46,969 bases of DNA from an uncultured Pelagibacteraceae bacterium. Lineage in GTDB: Bacteria; Pseudomonadota; Alphaproteobacteria; Pelagibacterales; Pelagibacteraceae. The stretch's first letter is position 1. Every line of letters starts with the position of its first letter. Position numbers and translations under genes: made by a program. Below the pieces are notes generated by a model. The model did no database searches, had not been told where the DNA came from, and saw nothing but the letters and a program-made list of their open reading frames with translations. Positions 1 through 9,968 of this stretch are shown here, in pieces. The stretch spans positions 1 to 46,969 of the forward strand of contig CACDLV010000005.1 in NCBI GenBank assembly GCA_902553675.1, in the 5' to 3' direction.

Positions 1-1
1 A

Positions 2-823
2 GGTGTTGTACATATGAGACATACTCATTTACCAGAACATAAGTTCGTAAGCGGTCAACCAGAAACAGGTGTCGAGCTAGCAGAGGATTTGGAAAGAATT
101 TGTATGAACTTTGGTGCTGAAAATATTGCAGCTTGTATTGTTGAGCCTATTGCAGGATCAACAGGCACATTAGTTCCACCAAAAGGATACTTACAAAGAT
201 TAAGGGAGATTTGTGATAAGCATGGAATACTTTTAATTTTTGATGAAGTAATCACTGGATGGGGTAGAACTGGATCTCCATTTGCATCACAAGAGTACGG
301 CGTAACTCCAGACATGATGACAATGGCAAAAGCTACTACAAACGGGATTAGCCCAATGGGAGTTGTTGCATGTAAAGAAGATATCTATGATGCAATTGCA
401 GAAAATGCTCCGAAAGGAACGATTGAATTATTCCATGGATATACTTATTCAGGAATTCCAATTTCTGTAGCTGCTGGATTAGCAGTACAGGATATTATTG
501 AAAAGGATGATATTTTCAATAGAGCAAAAAATTTAGCACCTTATTTCCAAGAAGGGTTGATGTCTTTAAAAGATATTGATGTTGTAGATAACATTAGAGG
601 TTATGGAATGATGGGTGGAATTGATATTGTTATGGATAAAAAACCAGGTGCAGCAGGGTTTACTTGTTTCAAACATTGCTATGAAGCAGGAGTAAATTTT
701 AAAGCTACTGGTGATTGTTTAATCATTGCTCCAATGTTTATTTGTGAAAAAAAACATATTGATGAGATAATTGAAAAACTTCGAACAGGAATAACAAATT
801 ACGCAAAAAGTAAAAAGAATTAA
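2..823 (+). CDS. Class III PLP-dependent aminotransferase (omega-amino acid/taurine--pyruvate type), 5' end truncated by window
   Basis: ORF open to the window edge; motifs IVEPIAGSTGTLVPP, LLIFDEVITGWGRTG and MTMAKATTNG are typical of class III aminotransferases. Confidence 0.85.
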   Translation, partial: GVVHMRHTHLPEHKFVSGQPETGVELAEDLERICMNFGAENIAACIVEPIAGSTGTLVPPKGYLQRLREICDKHGILLIFDEVITGWGRTGSPFASQEYGVTPDMMTMAKATTNGISPMGVVACKEDIYDAIAENAPKGTIELFHGYTYSGIPISVAAGLAVQDIIEKDDIFNRAKNLAPYFQEGLMSLKDIDVVDNIRGYGMMGGIDIVMDKKPGAAGFTCFKHCYEAGVNFKATGDCLIIAPMFICEKKHIDEIIEKLRTGITNYAKSKKN

Positions 824-832
824 TTTTCGTTT

Positions 833-1951
833 ATGAAAATTGGAGTTCCTAAAGAAATAAAACCACAAGAAAATAGAATTGGTTTAACACCAGATAGTGT
901 TAAAACTTTAGTTTCAGAAGGTCATGAGGTTTTAGTAGAAAACAACGGTGGATTTGAAGCTGGTTTTGAAAATGATCAATATTTAAAAGCTGGAGCTAAA
1001 ATTGCTGATAATGCAGCTGACATTTTTAATGATGCAGAAATAATTGTTAAAGTAAAAGAACCTCAAAAAGCAGAAGTTGACATGATTAGAGAAAATCAAA
1101 TCGTATATACCTATCTCCATTTAGCAGCTGCAAAAGAATTAACTGAGGGATTAATAAAATCTAAAAGTATTAATATAGCTTACGAAACAGTTACAGATGA
1201 TAACGGAAGACTTCCTTTACTAGCACCTATGAGTGCTGTTGCGGGAAGAATGTCTGTTCAAGCCGGTGCTCATTGTTTAGAGAAAAACCAAAGCGGCAGA
1301 GGTTTGCTTTTAGGGGGCGCACCAGGTGTAACAGGTGGAACAGTAGTTATATTGGGTGGAGGAGTTGTAGGAGAAAACGCTGCAGTGATTGCAACTGGCA
1401 TGCAAGCAAAAGTTCATATTGTAGATAAATCAGAGACTAGATTAAAACAACTTGTAGAAATGTTTGGCGATAAAATTATACCCGAACAAAGTGATAAAAC
1501 AGATTTAGATAAACTAGTTGCTGAGGCAGATTTATTAGTTGGCGGAGTATTAATTCCAGGTGCAGAAGCACCAAAATTAATTACTAAAGAAATGATTAAA
1601 ACAATGAAAAGAGGATCTGTAATAGTTGATGTTGCTATAGATCAAGGTGGATGTGTAGAAACTAGTAAACCTACAACCCATGGTGATCCAACTTATATAG
1701 TTGATGATGTAGTCCATTATTGCGTAGCAAATATGCCTGGTGGCGTTCCTAGGACATCAACATTAGCACTAAATAATGCAACTTTACCTTTCTTAGTTAA
1801 GCTTGCTAATAAAGGCTATCAAAAAGCATTAAGTGAAGATAAAAACTTTTTAGCAGGGTTAAATGTTCATAAAGGTAAAGTAACTTACAAAGCAGTTGCT
1901 GATGTTTTTGGGCATGATTTTGTCGAACCTGGAGAAGCTATCAAACATTAG
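833..1951 (+). CDS. ald: Alanine dehydrogenase
   Basis: MKIGVPKEIKPQENRIGLTP start, VILGGGVVGENAA nucleotide-binding motif, 372 aa. Confidence 0.95.
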   Translation: MKIGVPKEIKPQENRIGLTPDSVKTLVSEGHEVLVENNGGFEAGFENDQYLKAGAKIADNAADIFNDAEIIVKVKEPQKAEVDMIRENQIVYTYLHLAAAKELTEGLIKSKSINIAYETVTDDNGRLPLLAPMSAVAGRMSVQAGAHCLEKNQSGRGLLLGGAPGVTGGTVVILGGGVVGENAAVIATGMQAKVHIVDKSETRLKQLVEMFGDKIIPEQSDKTDLDKLVAEADLLVGGVLIPGAEAPKLITKEMIKTMKRGSVIVDVAIDQGGCVETSKPTTHGDPTYIVDDVVHYCVANMPGGVPRTSTLALNNATLPFLVKLANKGYQKALSEDKNFLAGLNVHKGKVTYKAVADVFGHDFVEPGEAIKH

Positions 1952-1953
1952 AA

Positions 1954-4398
1954 ATGGAAAAAAACTATCCTTCAAGCGCAAAGGTAGTTGTAATAGGTGG
2001 TGGCGTTGCCGGCACCTCTTGTGCTTACCATTTAGCAAAATTTGGTTGGAAAGATGTAGTTTTATTAGAAAGAGATCAATTAACTTCTGGTACTACCTGG
2101 CATGCTGCTGGACTAATAGGGCAATTAGGTGCAACTTCTACAATTACAAAATTAAGAAAATACTCTTTAGATCTTTATAATGAGCTAGAAAAAACAACAG
2201 GTTTATCAACTGGTCTTAAACAAAATGGCGCAATAACAGTTGCTTCATCAAAAGAAAGAATGCAGGAGTTATTAAGGCAAGCTACTACAGCACAACTTTC
2301 CAATGTTGAGGTAGAGGTTTTAGACAAAGAAAGAATAAAAGAATTATATCCAGTAGTAAAAAACGAGGATTTAGTTGGTGGTGTTTATATGCCAAAAGAT
2401 GGTCAGGCAGATCCTGTTGGAGTTACCAATGTATTGGCTAAAGCTGCTAAAATGCTAGGTGTTCAGATATTTGAGAAGTCACCAGTAAAAAAAATATTAC
2501 TTAAAAATAAACACATATGTGGTGTTGAAACTAATCAAGGAAAAATTGATTGTGAATATGTAGTTTTAGCCACAGGAATGTGGTCCAGACAAATTGGAGA
2601 AGATATTGGTGTTAGTGTTCCGCTATATCCTAATGAGCACTTCTATGTGATTACAGAGCCAATGAATAATCTTCCCAAAGATTTGCCTGTTTTAAGAGAT
2701 TACAATGCTTGTCTCTATTTAAAAGAAGATGCTGGAAAAATGTTGGTTGGAATTTTTGAACCTAATGCAAAACCTGCTTTTAAAAATAGCGGCAGAGTTC
2801 CTGATGATTTTTCATTTGGAGAATTTCCTGATGATTTTGATCACTTTGAACCATACCTTGAAAAATCTTTTCATAGGCTACCAATGTTAGAAAACGCAGG
2901 TATAAGAAAATTTTTTTCAGGCCCAGAGTCATTTACGCCTGATACACAGTATTTACTTGGAGAAACACCAGAAGTTAAAAACCTTTATACCTGCTGTGGT
3001 TTCAATAGTATCGGAATTGCAAGTTCTGGGGGAGCAGGAAGAGTAACTGCAGAATGGATGATTAATGGTCATATAAATGAGGATTTATTTTCTTTAGATA
3101 TAAAAAGATTTCAAAAGCTTCATTCATCTAAAAAATTTATCATGGATAGGGTTACTGAAACCTTAGGGGATTTATATGGTATGCATTGGCCTTATAAACA
3201 ACATACAACTTCAAGAAATGAAAAATTATTACCTTATCACGAAGAATTAAAAAAAGCTGGTGCATGTTTTGGTGTAGCAGGAGGGTTTGAAAGACCTATG
3301 TGGTATTCCTTAAATGAAAAAAAATCAGAATATGAATATAGTTTTAACTATCAAAATTGGTATCCATCAGCAAAACACGAAACCATAAATGCTAGAAAAA
3401 ATGTTGGACTTTTTGATTTTTCAACTTTTTCCAAATTTGATTTAAAAGGTGAGAAAGTTCATAGCGATCTACAAAAAATTTGTACAGCTAACATTAAAAA
3501 TGGAATTGGGAAATCTACCTATACAAACATGCTAAATGAGGACGGTGGTATTGAAACAGATGTAACAGTTGTCTGTATTGATAAAAATTATTTTAGAATA
3601 GTTAGTTCAGCAGCAACTAGAGAAAGAGATAAATTTCATATTTTAAAATATTTATCTGAAGATGTTAAATTTATTGATGTTACAGATGAGATTTGCTGTC
3701 TTGGTTTATTTGGTCCTAAAAGTAGAGAAATGATTCAAAAGATTAGTGATGAGGATTATTCACCAGAGAATTTTCAATTTGGATCAGGTAAAAATGTATT
3801 GATTGAGAATATAAAAGTTTGGGCACAAAGAATATCTTATGTAGGTGAACTTGGTTTTGAATTGTATGTTGATAAAGAAAATGCATTAAAATTGTATAAA
3901 ATTTTAATAAAAGAAGGTAAATATTTTGACTTATCTCATTGTGGTATGCACGCAATGGATATAATGAGAATGGAAAGTGGCTTTTTGCATTGGGGCCATG
4001 ACATTTCTCCAGAGGAAAACCAGTATCAAGCTGGTTTAAGTTTTACCATTAGTTATAAAAAAAATGTTAATTTTATAGGTAAAGACGCCTTGTTAAAAAT
4101 TAAAGATAAACCTTTAGAAAAAAGAATGATGATGTTTGTATTAAAAGACAGCAGACCTGGTGAACCTTTGTTGTTACATGAAGAGCCTATTTATTTAGAT
4201 GATAAAATCATTGGAAGAACAACTTCAGGAAATTATTCATTCTGCTTTGATAAAAATTTATCATTTGGCTATGTTAATTCAGGAAATACAATAGATACGC
4301 TTAAAGATAAAAATTTGTTCATAGAAGTAGAGAAGATCAAATATCCAATCGAAATTCTTTCAAAACCACTAAATACTAAAGATTTTAGGCGAGCTTAG
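1954..4398 (+). CDS. FAD-dependent oxidoreductase with GcvT-like C-terminus (dimethylglycine/sarcosine dehydrogenase family)
   Basis: N-terminal VVVIGGGVAGTSCAYHL dinucleotide motif, TTWHAAGL covalent-flavin-type motif, C-terminal aminomethyltransferase-like fold sequence; 814 aa. Confidence 0.9.
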   Translation: MEKNYPSSAKVVVIGGGVAGTSCAYHLAKFGWKDVVLLERDQLTSGTTWHAAGLIGQLGATSTITKLRKYSLDLYNELEKTTGLSTGLKQNGAITVASSKERMQELLRQATTAQLSNVEVEVLDKERIKELYPVVKNEDLVGGVYMPKDGQADPVGVTNVLAKAAKMLGVQIFEKSPVKKILLKNKHICGVETNQGKIDCEYVVLATGMWSRQIGEDIGVSVPLYPNEHFYVITEPMNNLPKDLPVLRDYNACLYLKEDAGKMLVGIFEPNAKPAFKNSGRVPDDFSFGEFPDDFDHFEPYLEKSFHRLPMLENAGIRKFFSGPESFTPDTQYLLGETPEVKNLYTCCGFNSIGIASSGGAGRVTAEWMINGHINEDLFSLDIKRFQKLHSSKKFIMDRVTETLGDLYGMHWPYKQHTTSRNEKLLPYHEELKKAGACFGVAGGFERPMWYSLNEKKSEYEYSFNYQNWYPSAKHETINARKNVGLFDFSTFSKFDLKGEKVHSDLQKICTANIKNGIGKSTYTNMLNEDGGIETDVTVVCIDKNYFRIVSSAATRERDKFHILKYLSEDVKFIDVTDEICCLGLFGPKSREMIQKISDEDYSPENFQFGSGKNVLIENIKVWAQRISYVGELGFELYVDKENALKLYKILIKEGKYFDLSHCGMHAMDIMRMESGFLHWGHDISPEENQYQAGLSFTISYKKNVNFIGKDALLKIKDKPLEKRMMMFVLKDSRPGEPLLLHEEPIYLDDKIIGRTTSGNYSFCFDKNLSFGYVNSGNTIDTLKDKNLFIEVEKIKYPIEILSKPLNTKDFRRA

Positions 4399-4447
4399 TT
4401 TTCTCTAATTTTATTGTATTTATACTTATTACCTGTTTAAATTAAGT

Positions 4448-4657
4448 GTGAAAAAAAACGATCAAGATACATCATTATTTAATAATGATATTGCTCAAAA
4501 TAAAGATTTAGAAGTAGATAAGATTAAAACTACTAATGTAAATATTCTACTTAATAGAGTTAGATTAAATCAAAAAAGAACTTTAAAGAAAAGAATTGTT
4601 TTTTCGATTATTTTGGTTGGTTTAGTTAGTTCGTTAGCTATTTATTTTATAATTTAG
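4448..4657 (+). CDS. Small hypothetical protein with a C-terminal transmembrane segment
   Basis: 69 aa ORF, GTG start, hydrophobic tail RIVFSIILVGLVSSLAIYFII. Confidence 0.5.
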   Translation: MKKNDQDTSLFNNDIAQNKDLEVDKIKTTNVNILLNRVRLNQKRTLKKRIVFSIILVGLVSSLAIYFII

Positions 4658-4683
4658 TTTAAAATTTGACTTAAAAAACTTTA

Positions 4684-4711
4684 TTGAAACAATAAAGATT
4701 TGTATTATAAA
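4684..4711 (+). promoter_or_regulatory. Putative sigma70-type promoter for the tRNA gene (TTGAAA-N16-TATAAA)
   Basis: TTGAAA at 4684-4689 and TATAAA at 4706-4711, about 15 bp before the tRNA 5' end; AT-rich context gives real chance matches. Confidence 0.35.
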
Positions 4712-4726
4712 CCATTTATCAATTAA

Positions 4727-4803
4727 GGCGGGGTAGCTCAGTTGGTTAGAGCGCGGGACTCATAAGCCCGAGGTCAGTGGTTCGATCCCACTTCCCGCTA
4801 CCA
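4727..4803 (+). tRNA. tRNA-Met (anticodon CAT), probably elongator; CCA encoded
   Basis: 77-nt cloverleaf: acceptor GGCGGGG/TCCCGCT, D-arm GCTC..GAGC, anticodon loop CTCATAA, T-arm AGTGG-TTCGATC-CCACT, ACCA end. CAT anticodon could also be Ile2; acceptor resembles alphaproteobacterial elongator Met. Confidence 0.9.
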
Positions 4804-4809
4804 AAAATT

Positions 4810-5328
4810 ATGAAAGATATTTATATAACTTGGGAAGAATATCATAACAAGATAGAGCAATTAGCTAAAAAAGTTCATGAGGATAATTTAAAATTTAATC
4901 AGATTATTTGTATTGCAAAAGGTGGATTAAGAGTAGGTGATGTTTTTAGTAGACTTTTCAATGTCCCTTTAGCCATTTTATCTGTTGAGTCATACCATGG
5001 TGATAGTGATGATATTAAAAATCAACAAGGACAATTTACTTTTTCAAGAGACTTAGCAAAAACTACTCCAAATTTGGGTTCACATGTTTTATTGGTTGAT
5101 GATTTAGCAGACTCGGGGAAAACTTTAATTAAAAGTATTAAATGGTTAGAACATTTTTATGGATTTTATTTAGAAGAAAAAATCAAAACTGCTGTTATAT
5201 GGCACAAATCAACTTCAAAATTTAAACCTGATTACTCTGTAGATTATTTAAAAGATTCTCCTTGGATACATATGCCTTTTGAGAAATATGAAACTACAAA
5301 TATAAAAAATTTTAAGTTTGATAAATAA
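4810..5328 (+). CDS. Phosphoribosyltransferase (xanthine-guanine phosphoribosyltransferase-like)
   Basis: VLLVDDLADSGKTL PRPP-binding motif; start reassigned from 4777 (inside the tRNA) to the ATG at 4810. Confidence 0.85.
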   Translation: MKDIYITWEEYHNKIEQLAKKVHEDNLKFNQIICIAKGGLRVGDVFSRLFNVPLAILSVESYHGDSDDIKNQQGQFTFSRDLAKTTPNLGSHVLLVDDLADSGKTLIKSIKWLEHFYGFYLEEKIKTAVIWHKSTSKFKPDYSVDYLKDSPWIHMPFEKYETTNIKNFKFDK

Positions 5329-5329
5329 A

Positions 5330-6364
5330 TTATTTAATTAAACTATCATTAAATTGACTAGATACCCTAACGAACGTTGTACATTTACTTAATTGTTTAA
5401 GTGAAGGTGCCCCAACATAAGTACAGCTGCTTCTTACACCACCAAGTATATTTAAGATAGTATCGTTGATTTTGCCTCTGTATTTTACTCTTACTTTCCT
5501 TCCTTCACTGCTTCGATAATCTGATAGCCCACCATAATGTTTCTTATTTGCAACCTCAGAACTAGATCCGTAAAACTCTATGTATTTCTCTCCGTTGACT
5601 TTAACAATTTTACCGTTACCTTCATCATGTCCTGCAAGCATACCTCCAAGCATTACAAAATCTGCACCACCACCAAAACCTTTAGCAACATCACCAGGAC
5701 ATGTACACCCACCATCTGCAATTACATGTGCACCAAGTCCATGCGCTGCATCAGCACATTCGATTACTGCACTTAATTGAGGATAACCAACTCCTGTTTG
5801 AATTCTTGTTGTACAAACACTTCCAGGTCCAATTCCAACTTTAACAATATCTGCTCCGCTAAGAACCAATTCTTGAGTCATATCAGCTGTTACAACGTTA
5901 CCTGCAATTATTGTTTTTGTTGGATATTTATCTCTTACTGATTTAATGAAATTAGTAAAATGCTCTGTGTAACCATTAGCAACATCAATACAAATAAATT
6001 TAAAAAAACTAAATTCTTTCAATACCTTATCCAAATTTTGAAAATCTTCTTTTTTTATACCAACGCTAAGTGCGATATTTGGAAATATTTTTTTAATATT
6101 TTTATTTTGTTTAATTTTTTTAACATCATGTTGTTTAGTTAAAGATGTGATCATTCCGAATTCATTTAATTTTTCAGCAATACTCAACTCTCCAACACCA
6201 TCCATATTTGCTGCCATTATTGGAATACCTGACCATTCATTTTTGCTGTATTTGAATCTGTATGTTCTTAGAAGATTTACGTCTTTTCTACTCTTTAGTG
6301 TGCTTCTTTTAGGTCTAAAAAGTACATCTGAATAATCTAACTTAAGCTCTTCTTCAATTCTCAT
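5330..6364 (-). CDS. guaC: GMP reductase
   Basis: IMPDH/GMPR family: [69 protein letters not shown]. Confidence 0.9.
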   Translation of the reverse strand: MRIEEELKLDYSDVLFRPKRSTLKSRKDVNLLRTYRFKYSKNEWSGIPIMAANMDGVGELSIAEKLNEFGMITSLTKQHDVKKIKQNKNIKKIFPNIALSVGIKKEDFQNLDKVLKEFSFFKFICIDVANGYTEHFTNFIKSVRDKYPTKTIIAGNVVTADMTQELVLSGADIVKVGIGPGSVCTTRIQTGVGYPQLSAVIECADAAHGLGAHVIADGGCTCPGDVAKGFGGGADFVMLGGMLAGHDEGNGKIVKVNGEKYIEFYGSSSEVANKKHYGGLSDYRSSEGRKVRVKYRGKINDTILNILGGVRSSCTYVGAPSLKQLSKCTTFVRVSSQFNDSLIK

Positions 6365-6435
6365 GGGTAATTAAGTTATAACCATAGAAATTAATTTCAA
6401 ATCAATATATAGCCTGTGGATAAGTTTTTTACTTT

Positions 6436-6963
6436 CTAATGACCTGGAAATTCAATTAAATTCTCAACTTTATAGTTGTTTTTTATTAAATTTTCTGACC
6501 CGTCTAGATCGAATAAGTTTATTACAAATATAAATCCTGCAACTTTGCCTTTAGAAACTTCAACCAATTTTGCTGCTGCTTCTGCCGTTCCGCCAGTAGC
6601 AATAAGATCGTCTATTATTAAAACCTCATCTTTTTGATTAATAGAATCTTTGTGTACTTCAATTGTTGCAGTTCCATACTCAAGCTCAAAATCTACAGAG
6701 TGAACATCTGCTGGCAACTTATTTTTTTTTCTGAGCATAATAAATGGTTTTTTAAGGACGTATGAAACAGCAGAAGCAAAAACAAATCCTCTGGACTCTA
6801 TGGCTGCAATTTTAGAAAAATTGAATTTTTTTGATCTTTCTATAATCTGATTAATTGTTTCAGCAAATGCCTTTTCATCTTTAATTAATGTAGTGATATC
6901 TCTAAATAAAATGCCTTTTTTTGGATAATCAGGAATAGATCTAATATAATCTTTTAAATTCAT
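6436..6963 (-). CDS. apt: Adenine phosphoribosyltransferase
   Basis: IRSIPDYPKKGILFRDITTL start, VLIIDDLIATGGTAEAAAKL PRPP motif. Confidence 0.95.
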   Translation of the reverse strand: MNLKDYIRSIPDYPKKGILFRDITTLIKDEKAFAETINQIIERSKKFNFSKIAAIESRGFVFASAVSYVLKKPFIMLRKKNKLPADVHSVDFELEYGTATIEVHKDSINQKDEVLIIDDLIATGGTAEAAAKLVEVSKGKVAGFIFVINLFDLDGSENLIKNNYKVENLIEFPGH

Positions 6964-7004
6964 AATAGTTAAATATAAAAGTATAAATAAATATATTTTT
7001 AATT

Positions 7005-7877
7005 ATGACAACAAATAAATTAGCTATAATTGGTGGCAGTGGTCTTTATGATGTTGAGGAGTTCAAAGATAGAGAATTGCTCACTTTACAAACACCATGG
7101 GGAAGTCCATCTGATCAGGTCTTAAAAACTAAATATAATGGTAAAGAAGTTTATTTTTTACCAAGACACGGAAGAGGGCATTTTGTTTCTCCTTCAAATA
7201 TAAATTTTAGAGCAAATATAGATGCACTCAAACAACTAGGAGTTACGGATATTGTTTCTGTATCAGCCGTGGGTTCGCTTAAAGAATATTTACCACCTGG
7301 AAAATTTGTAATTGTAAATCAATTTATAGATAGGACTTTCGCAAGAATAAAAACTTTTTTCGATGATGAAATTGTAGCTCATGTATCAATGGCTCATCCA
7401 ACTTCAAATGGATTAATGAATGCATGCGAAGAGGCAATTAAAAAATCTAACATAGATTATCAAAGAAACGGAACTTATGTTGTTATGGAAGGGCCGCAAT
7501 TTTCTACATTAGCAGAATCTAATTTATATAGATCATGGAAGGCAGATGTAATTGGGATGACAAATATGCCTGAGGCAAAATTAGCAAGAGAAGCTGAAAT
7601 AAGATATGCATCAGTTTCTATGGTAACTGATTTTGATTGTTGGCATCCAGATCATGAAAATGTTGATGTGCAACAAGTAATAAAAGTTTTATTAGGAAAC
7701 GCAGAAAAAGCAAAAGTTATGATTAAGAATTTGATTGATAATTTTGAAGATCATATTGATCCAAAAGACCCAACAAATAATTGTTTAGACGTAGCAATAA
7801 TTACTGCACCCGAAAAAAGAACTCAGAAAACAATAGATAAACTTAAAACAGTAGCGGGTAGAGTCCTTAATAAATGA
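7005..7877 (+). CDS. mtnP: S-methyl-5'-thioadenosine phosphorylase
   Basis: KLAIIGGSGLYDVEEF, FLPRHGRGHFVSPSNINFRANI, VVMEGPQFSTLAES; 290 aa. Confidence 0.95.
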   Translation: MTTNKLAIIGGSGLYDVEEFKDRELLTLQTPWGSPSDQVLKTKYNGKEVYFLPRHGRGHFVSPSNINFRANIDALKQLGVTDIVSVSAVGSLKEYLPPGKFVIVNQFIDRTFARIKTFFDDEIVAHVSMAHPTSNGLMNACEEAIKKSNIDYQRNGTYVVMEGPQFSTLAESNLYRSWKADVIGMTNMPEAKLAREAEIRYASVSMVTDFDCWHPDHENVDVQQVIKVLLGNAEKAKVMIKNLIDNFEDHIDPKDPTNNCLDVAIITAPEKRTQKTIDKLKTVAGRVLNK

Positions 7878-7912
7878 AACAAATATTAATTATTTAAATA
7901 AAATTTATTAAT

Positions 7913-8986
7913 ATGAGAATAGAAGGAAAAGAATATCGAACAATATGGTACGAGGAAAATGTTGTTAAGATAATTGATCAAACTAAACTTCCACATCGTT
8001 TTATTATTAAAGAACTTAAAACAGTAAAAGATGCTATTAACGCCATTAAAGTAATGGAAGTAAGGGGCGCTCCATTAATTGGTGGAACAGCTGCTTATGG
8101 AATGGCTTTAGCAGTTAAAGAAAACAATGATCCTGAATTTATTAAAAAAAGTTCAGAAGAATTAATTCAATCAAGACCTACTGCTATAAATCTAAAATGG
8201 GCAGTAGATCGTATGATGAAAAAATTATCAGGAATAAATAGTGATCAAATTTTAGATGTAGCTTTAAAAGAAGCTAAAGAAATATGTGATGAAGATGAAA
8301 AATTTTGTGAAAGTATAGGGATTAATGGGCTTAAAATAATTGAAGATATTTATAATAAAAAAAAAGATACTGTTAACATTTTAACGCATTGTAATGCAGG
8401 CTGGTTAGCAACCATTAACTGGGGAACAGCCACATCTCCAATTTATCATGCACATAAAAAAGGTATTCCTATTCATGTATGGGTTGACGAAACAAGGCCA
8501 AGAAATCAAGGTGCAAATTTGACCTCATATGAGTTAAATGAAGAGAAAATTCCTAACACAATTATTGCTGACAACACAGGTGGTATTTTAATGCAGAGAC
8601 GCGAAGTTGATATGTGTATTGTAGGAACCGATAGAACTTTATCAAACGGAGATGTTTGTAATAAAATTGGTACATATCTTAAAGCTTTAGCTGCTTACGA
8701 TAATAAGGTTCCTTTTTATGTAGCACTTCCAAGTTCAACAATAGATTGGGACATTAAAAATGCGAAAGATATTCCTATTGAGGAGAGAAACTCTGAAGAA
8801 TTATCTCACGTAGAAGGAGTTGATGAAAATAATGAAATTAAGAAACTTTTAATTTATCCAAGTAAAAGTAAAGCAATGAATTTAGCTTTTGATGTGACAC
8901 CAGCAAAATATGTCACTGGTTTAATTACAGAAAAAGGGATTTCCGAAGCATCCTCTGAAAGCCTAAAAAAATTATTTAATAAGTAG
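7913..8986 (+). CDS. mtnA: S-methyl-5-thioribose-1-phosphate isomerase
   Basis: VRGAPLIGGTAAYGMALA, LTHCNAGWLATINWGTATSPIYHAHKKG, WVDETRPRNQGANLTSYEL. Confidence 0.95.
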   Translation: MRIEGKEYRTIWYEENVVKIIDQTKLPHRFIIKELKTVKDAINAIKVMEVRGAPLIGGTAAYGMALAVKENNDPEFIKKSSEELIQSRPTAINLKWAVDRMMKKLSGINSDQILDVALKEAKEICDEDEKFCESIGINGLKIIEDIYNKKKDTVNILTHCNAGWLATINWGTATSPIYHAHKKGIPIHVWVDETRPRNQGANLTSYELNEEKIPNTIIADNTGGILMQRREVDMCIVGTDRTLSNGDVCNKIGTYLKALAAYDNKVPFYVALPSSTIDWDIKNAKDIPIEERNSEELSHVEGVDENNEIKKLLIYPSKSKAMNLAFDVTPAKYVTGLITEKGISEASSESLKKLFNK

Positions 8987-8990
8987 CAAT

Positions 8991-9968
8991 ATGGAATCTT
9001 TAAGAATGGTTGAGGTTACAAGAAGTGAAGAGGTAGAAAGTTTTCATCAAGGTGTAGCAGTATTAATTAATTCATCAGGAGATATTTTAAAAGAGTGGGG
9101 AAATTCAGACTTGAATATATATCCTAGGTCAGCATTAAAACCAATTCAAACTCTAAATCTATATAAGGATGGCGTAGCAGATTCTATGAGTCTAAGTGAA
9201 GAGCAAATAGCAATTACAACAGCATCACATCATGCTGAAAAATTTCATCAAGAAATTATTTCTACTTGGTTAAAAAAAATTAATATTAACGAAGAAAACC
9301 TCTCATGTGGACATGATTGGCCTTGGAATTTAGAGGATAAATTTAAAGCAAAATTACAATATCAAAATAAAAGAAGAATTTATCATAATTGTTCAGGCAA
9401 ACATTGTGGACACCTTGCAGTGTGTAAGCATAAAAACTTAACTCTAGAAAATTATAATGAAAAAACACACCCTATACAAAAAGATTTAATTCAATTAATT
9501 GAAAATTTATCTGAATTTAAAATAAAAAATATTGGAATAGATGGTTGTACACTCCCCAATCCTTTAATGCCTTTAAAAAAATTTGCATTAGCAGCATCTA
9601 GATTAACTGATAACAAAATATTAAATGAAAATACAAATATAGCAAAAAAAATTTTTAACTCATGTGTAAATTTTCCAGAAATAACTGGCGGTACAAATAG
9701 CGCCAATTGTATTTTAACAAAACTTTCCAAAAAAAAAATATTTTTTAAAAATGGTGCTGAAGGAGTATTTTTAGCTTTAATACCAGAAATGAAATCATCA
9801 TTAGTAGTTAAAATTTTAGATGGAGCAGCAAGAGCAGCTGAAACTGCAATGGCAGGATTGATCTCCGAATTAAATATTATTGATGAAAATGAATTATCAA
9901 AGATTAAATTTAGTGACGTAACAAATTCTACAGGTCATAATATAGGAAAAATGAGATTTGTCCTATAG
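8991..9968 (+). CDS. Asparaginase (Rhizobium-type L-asparaginase II family)
   Basis: YPRSALKPIQTL, TASHHAE, NCSGKHCGHL, GIDGCTLPNP motifs. Confidence 0.85.
   Translation: MESLRMVEVTRSEEVESFHQGVAVLINSSGDILKEWGNSDLNIYPRSALKPIQTLNLYKDGVADSMSLSEEQIAITTASHHAEKFHQEIISTWLKKININEENLSCGHDWPWNLEDKFKAKLQYQNKRRIYHNCSGKHCGHLAVCKHKNLTLENYNEKTHPIQKDLIQLIENLSEFKIKNIGIDGCTLPNPLMPLKKFALAASRLTDNKILNENTNIAKKIFNSCVNFPEITGGTNSANCILTKLSKKKIFFKNGAEGVFLALIPEMKSSLVVKILDGAARAAETAMAGLISELNIIDENELSKIKFSDVTNSTGHNIGKMRFVL

Noticed and set aside
1896-2180. 94 aa plus-strand ORF overlapping ald and the DMGDH-like gene
   Set aside because: Out of frame across two confidently assigned genes; no recognisable protein features
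5537-5780. Overlapping plus-strand ORFs antisense to guaC
   Set aside because: Complement of a strongly conserved GMP reductase; Pro/Ser/Thr-rich products with no family signature
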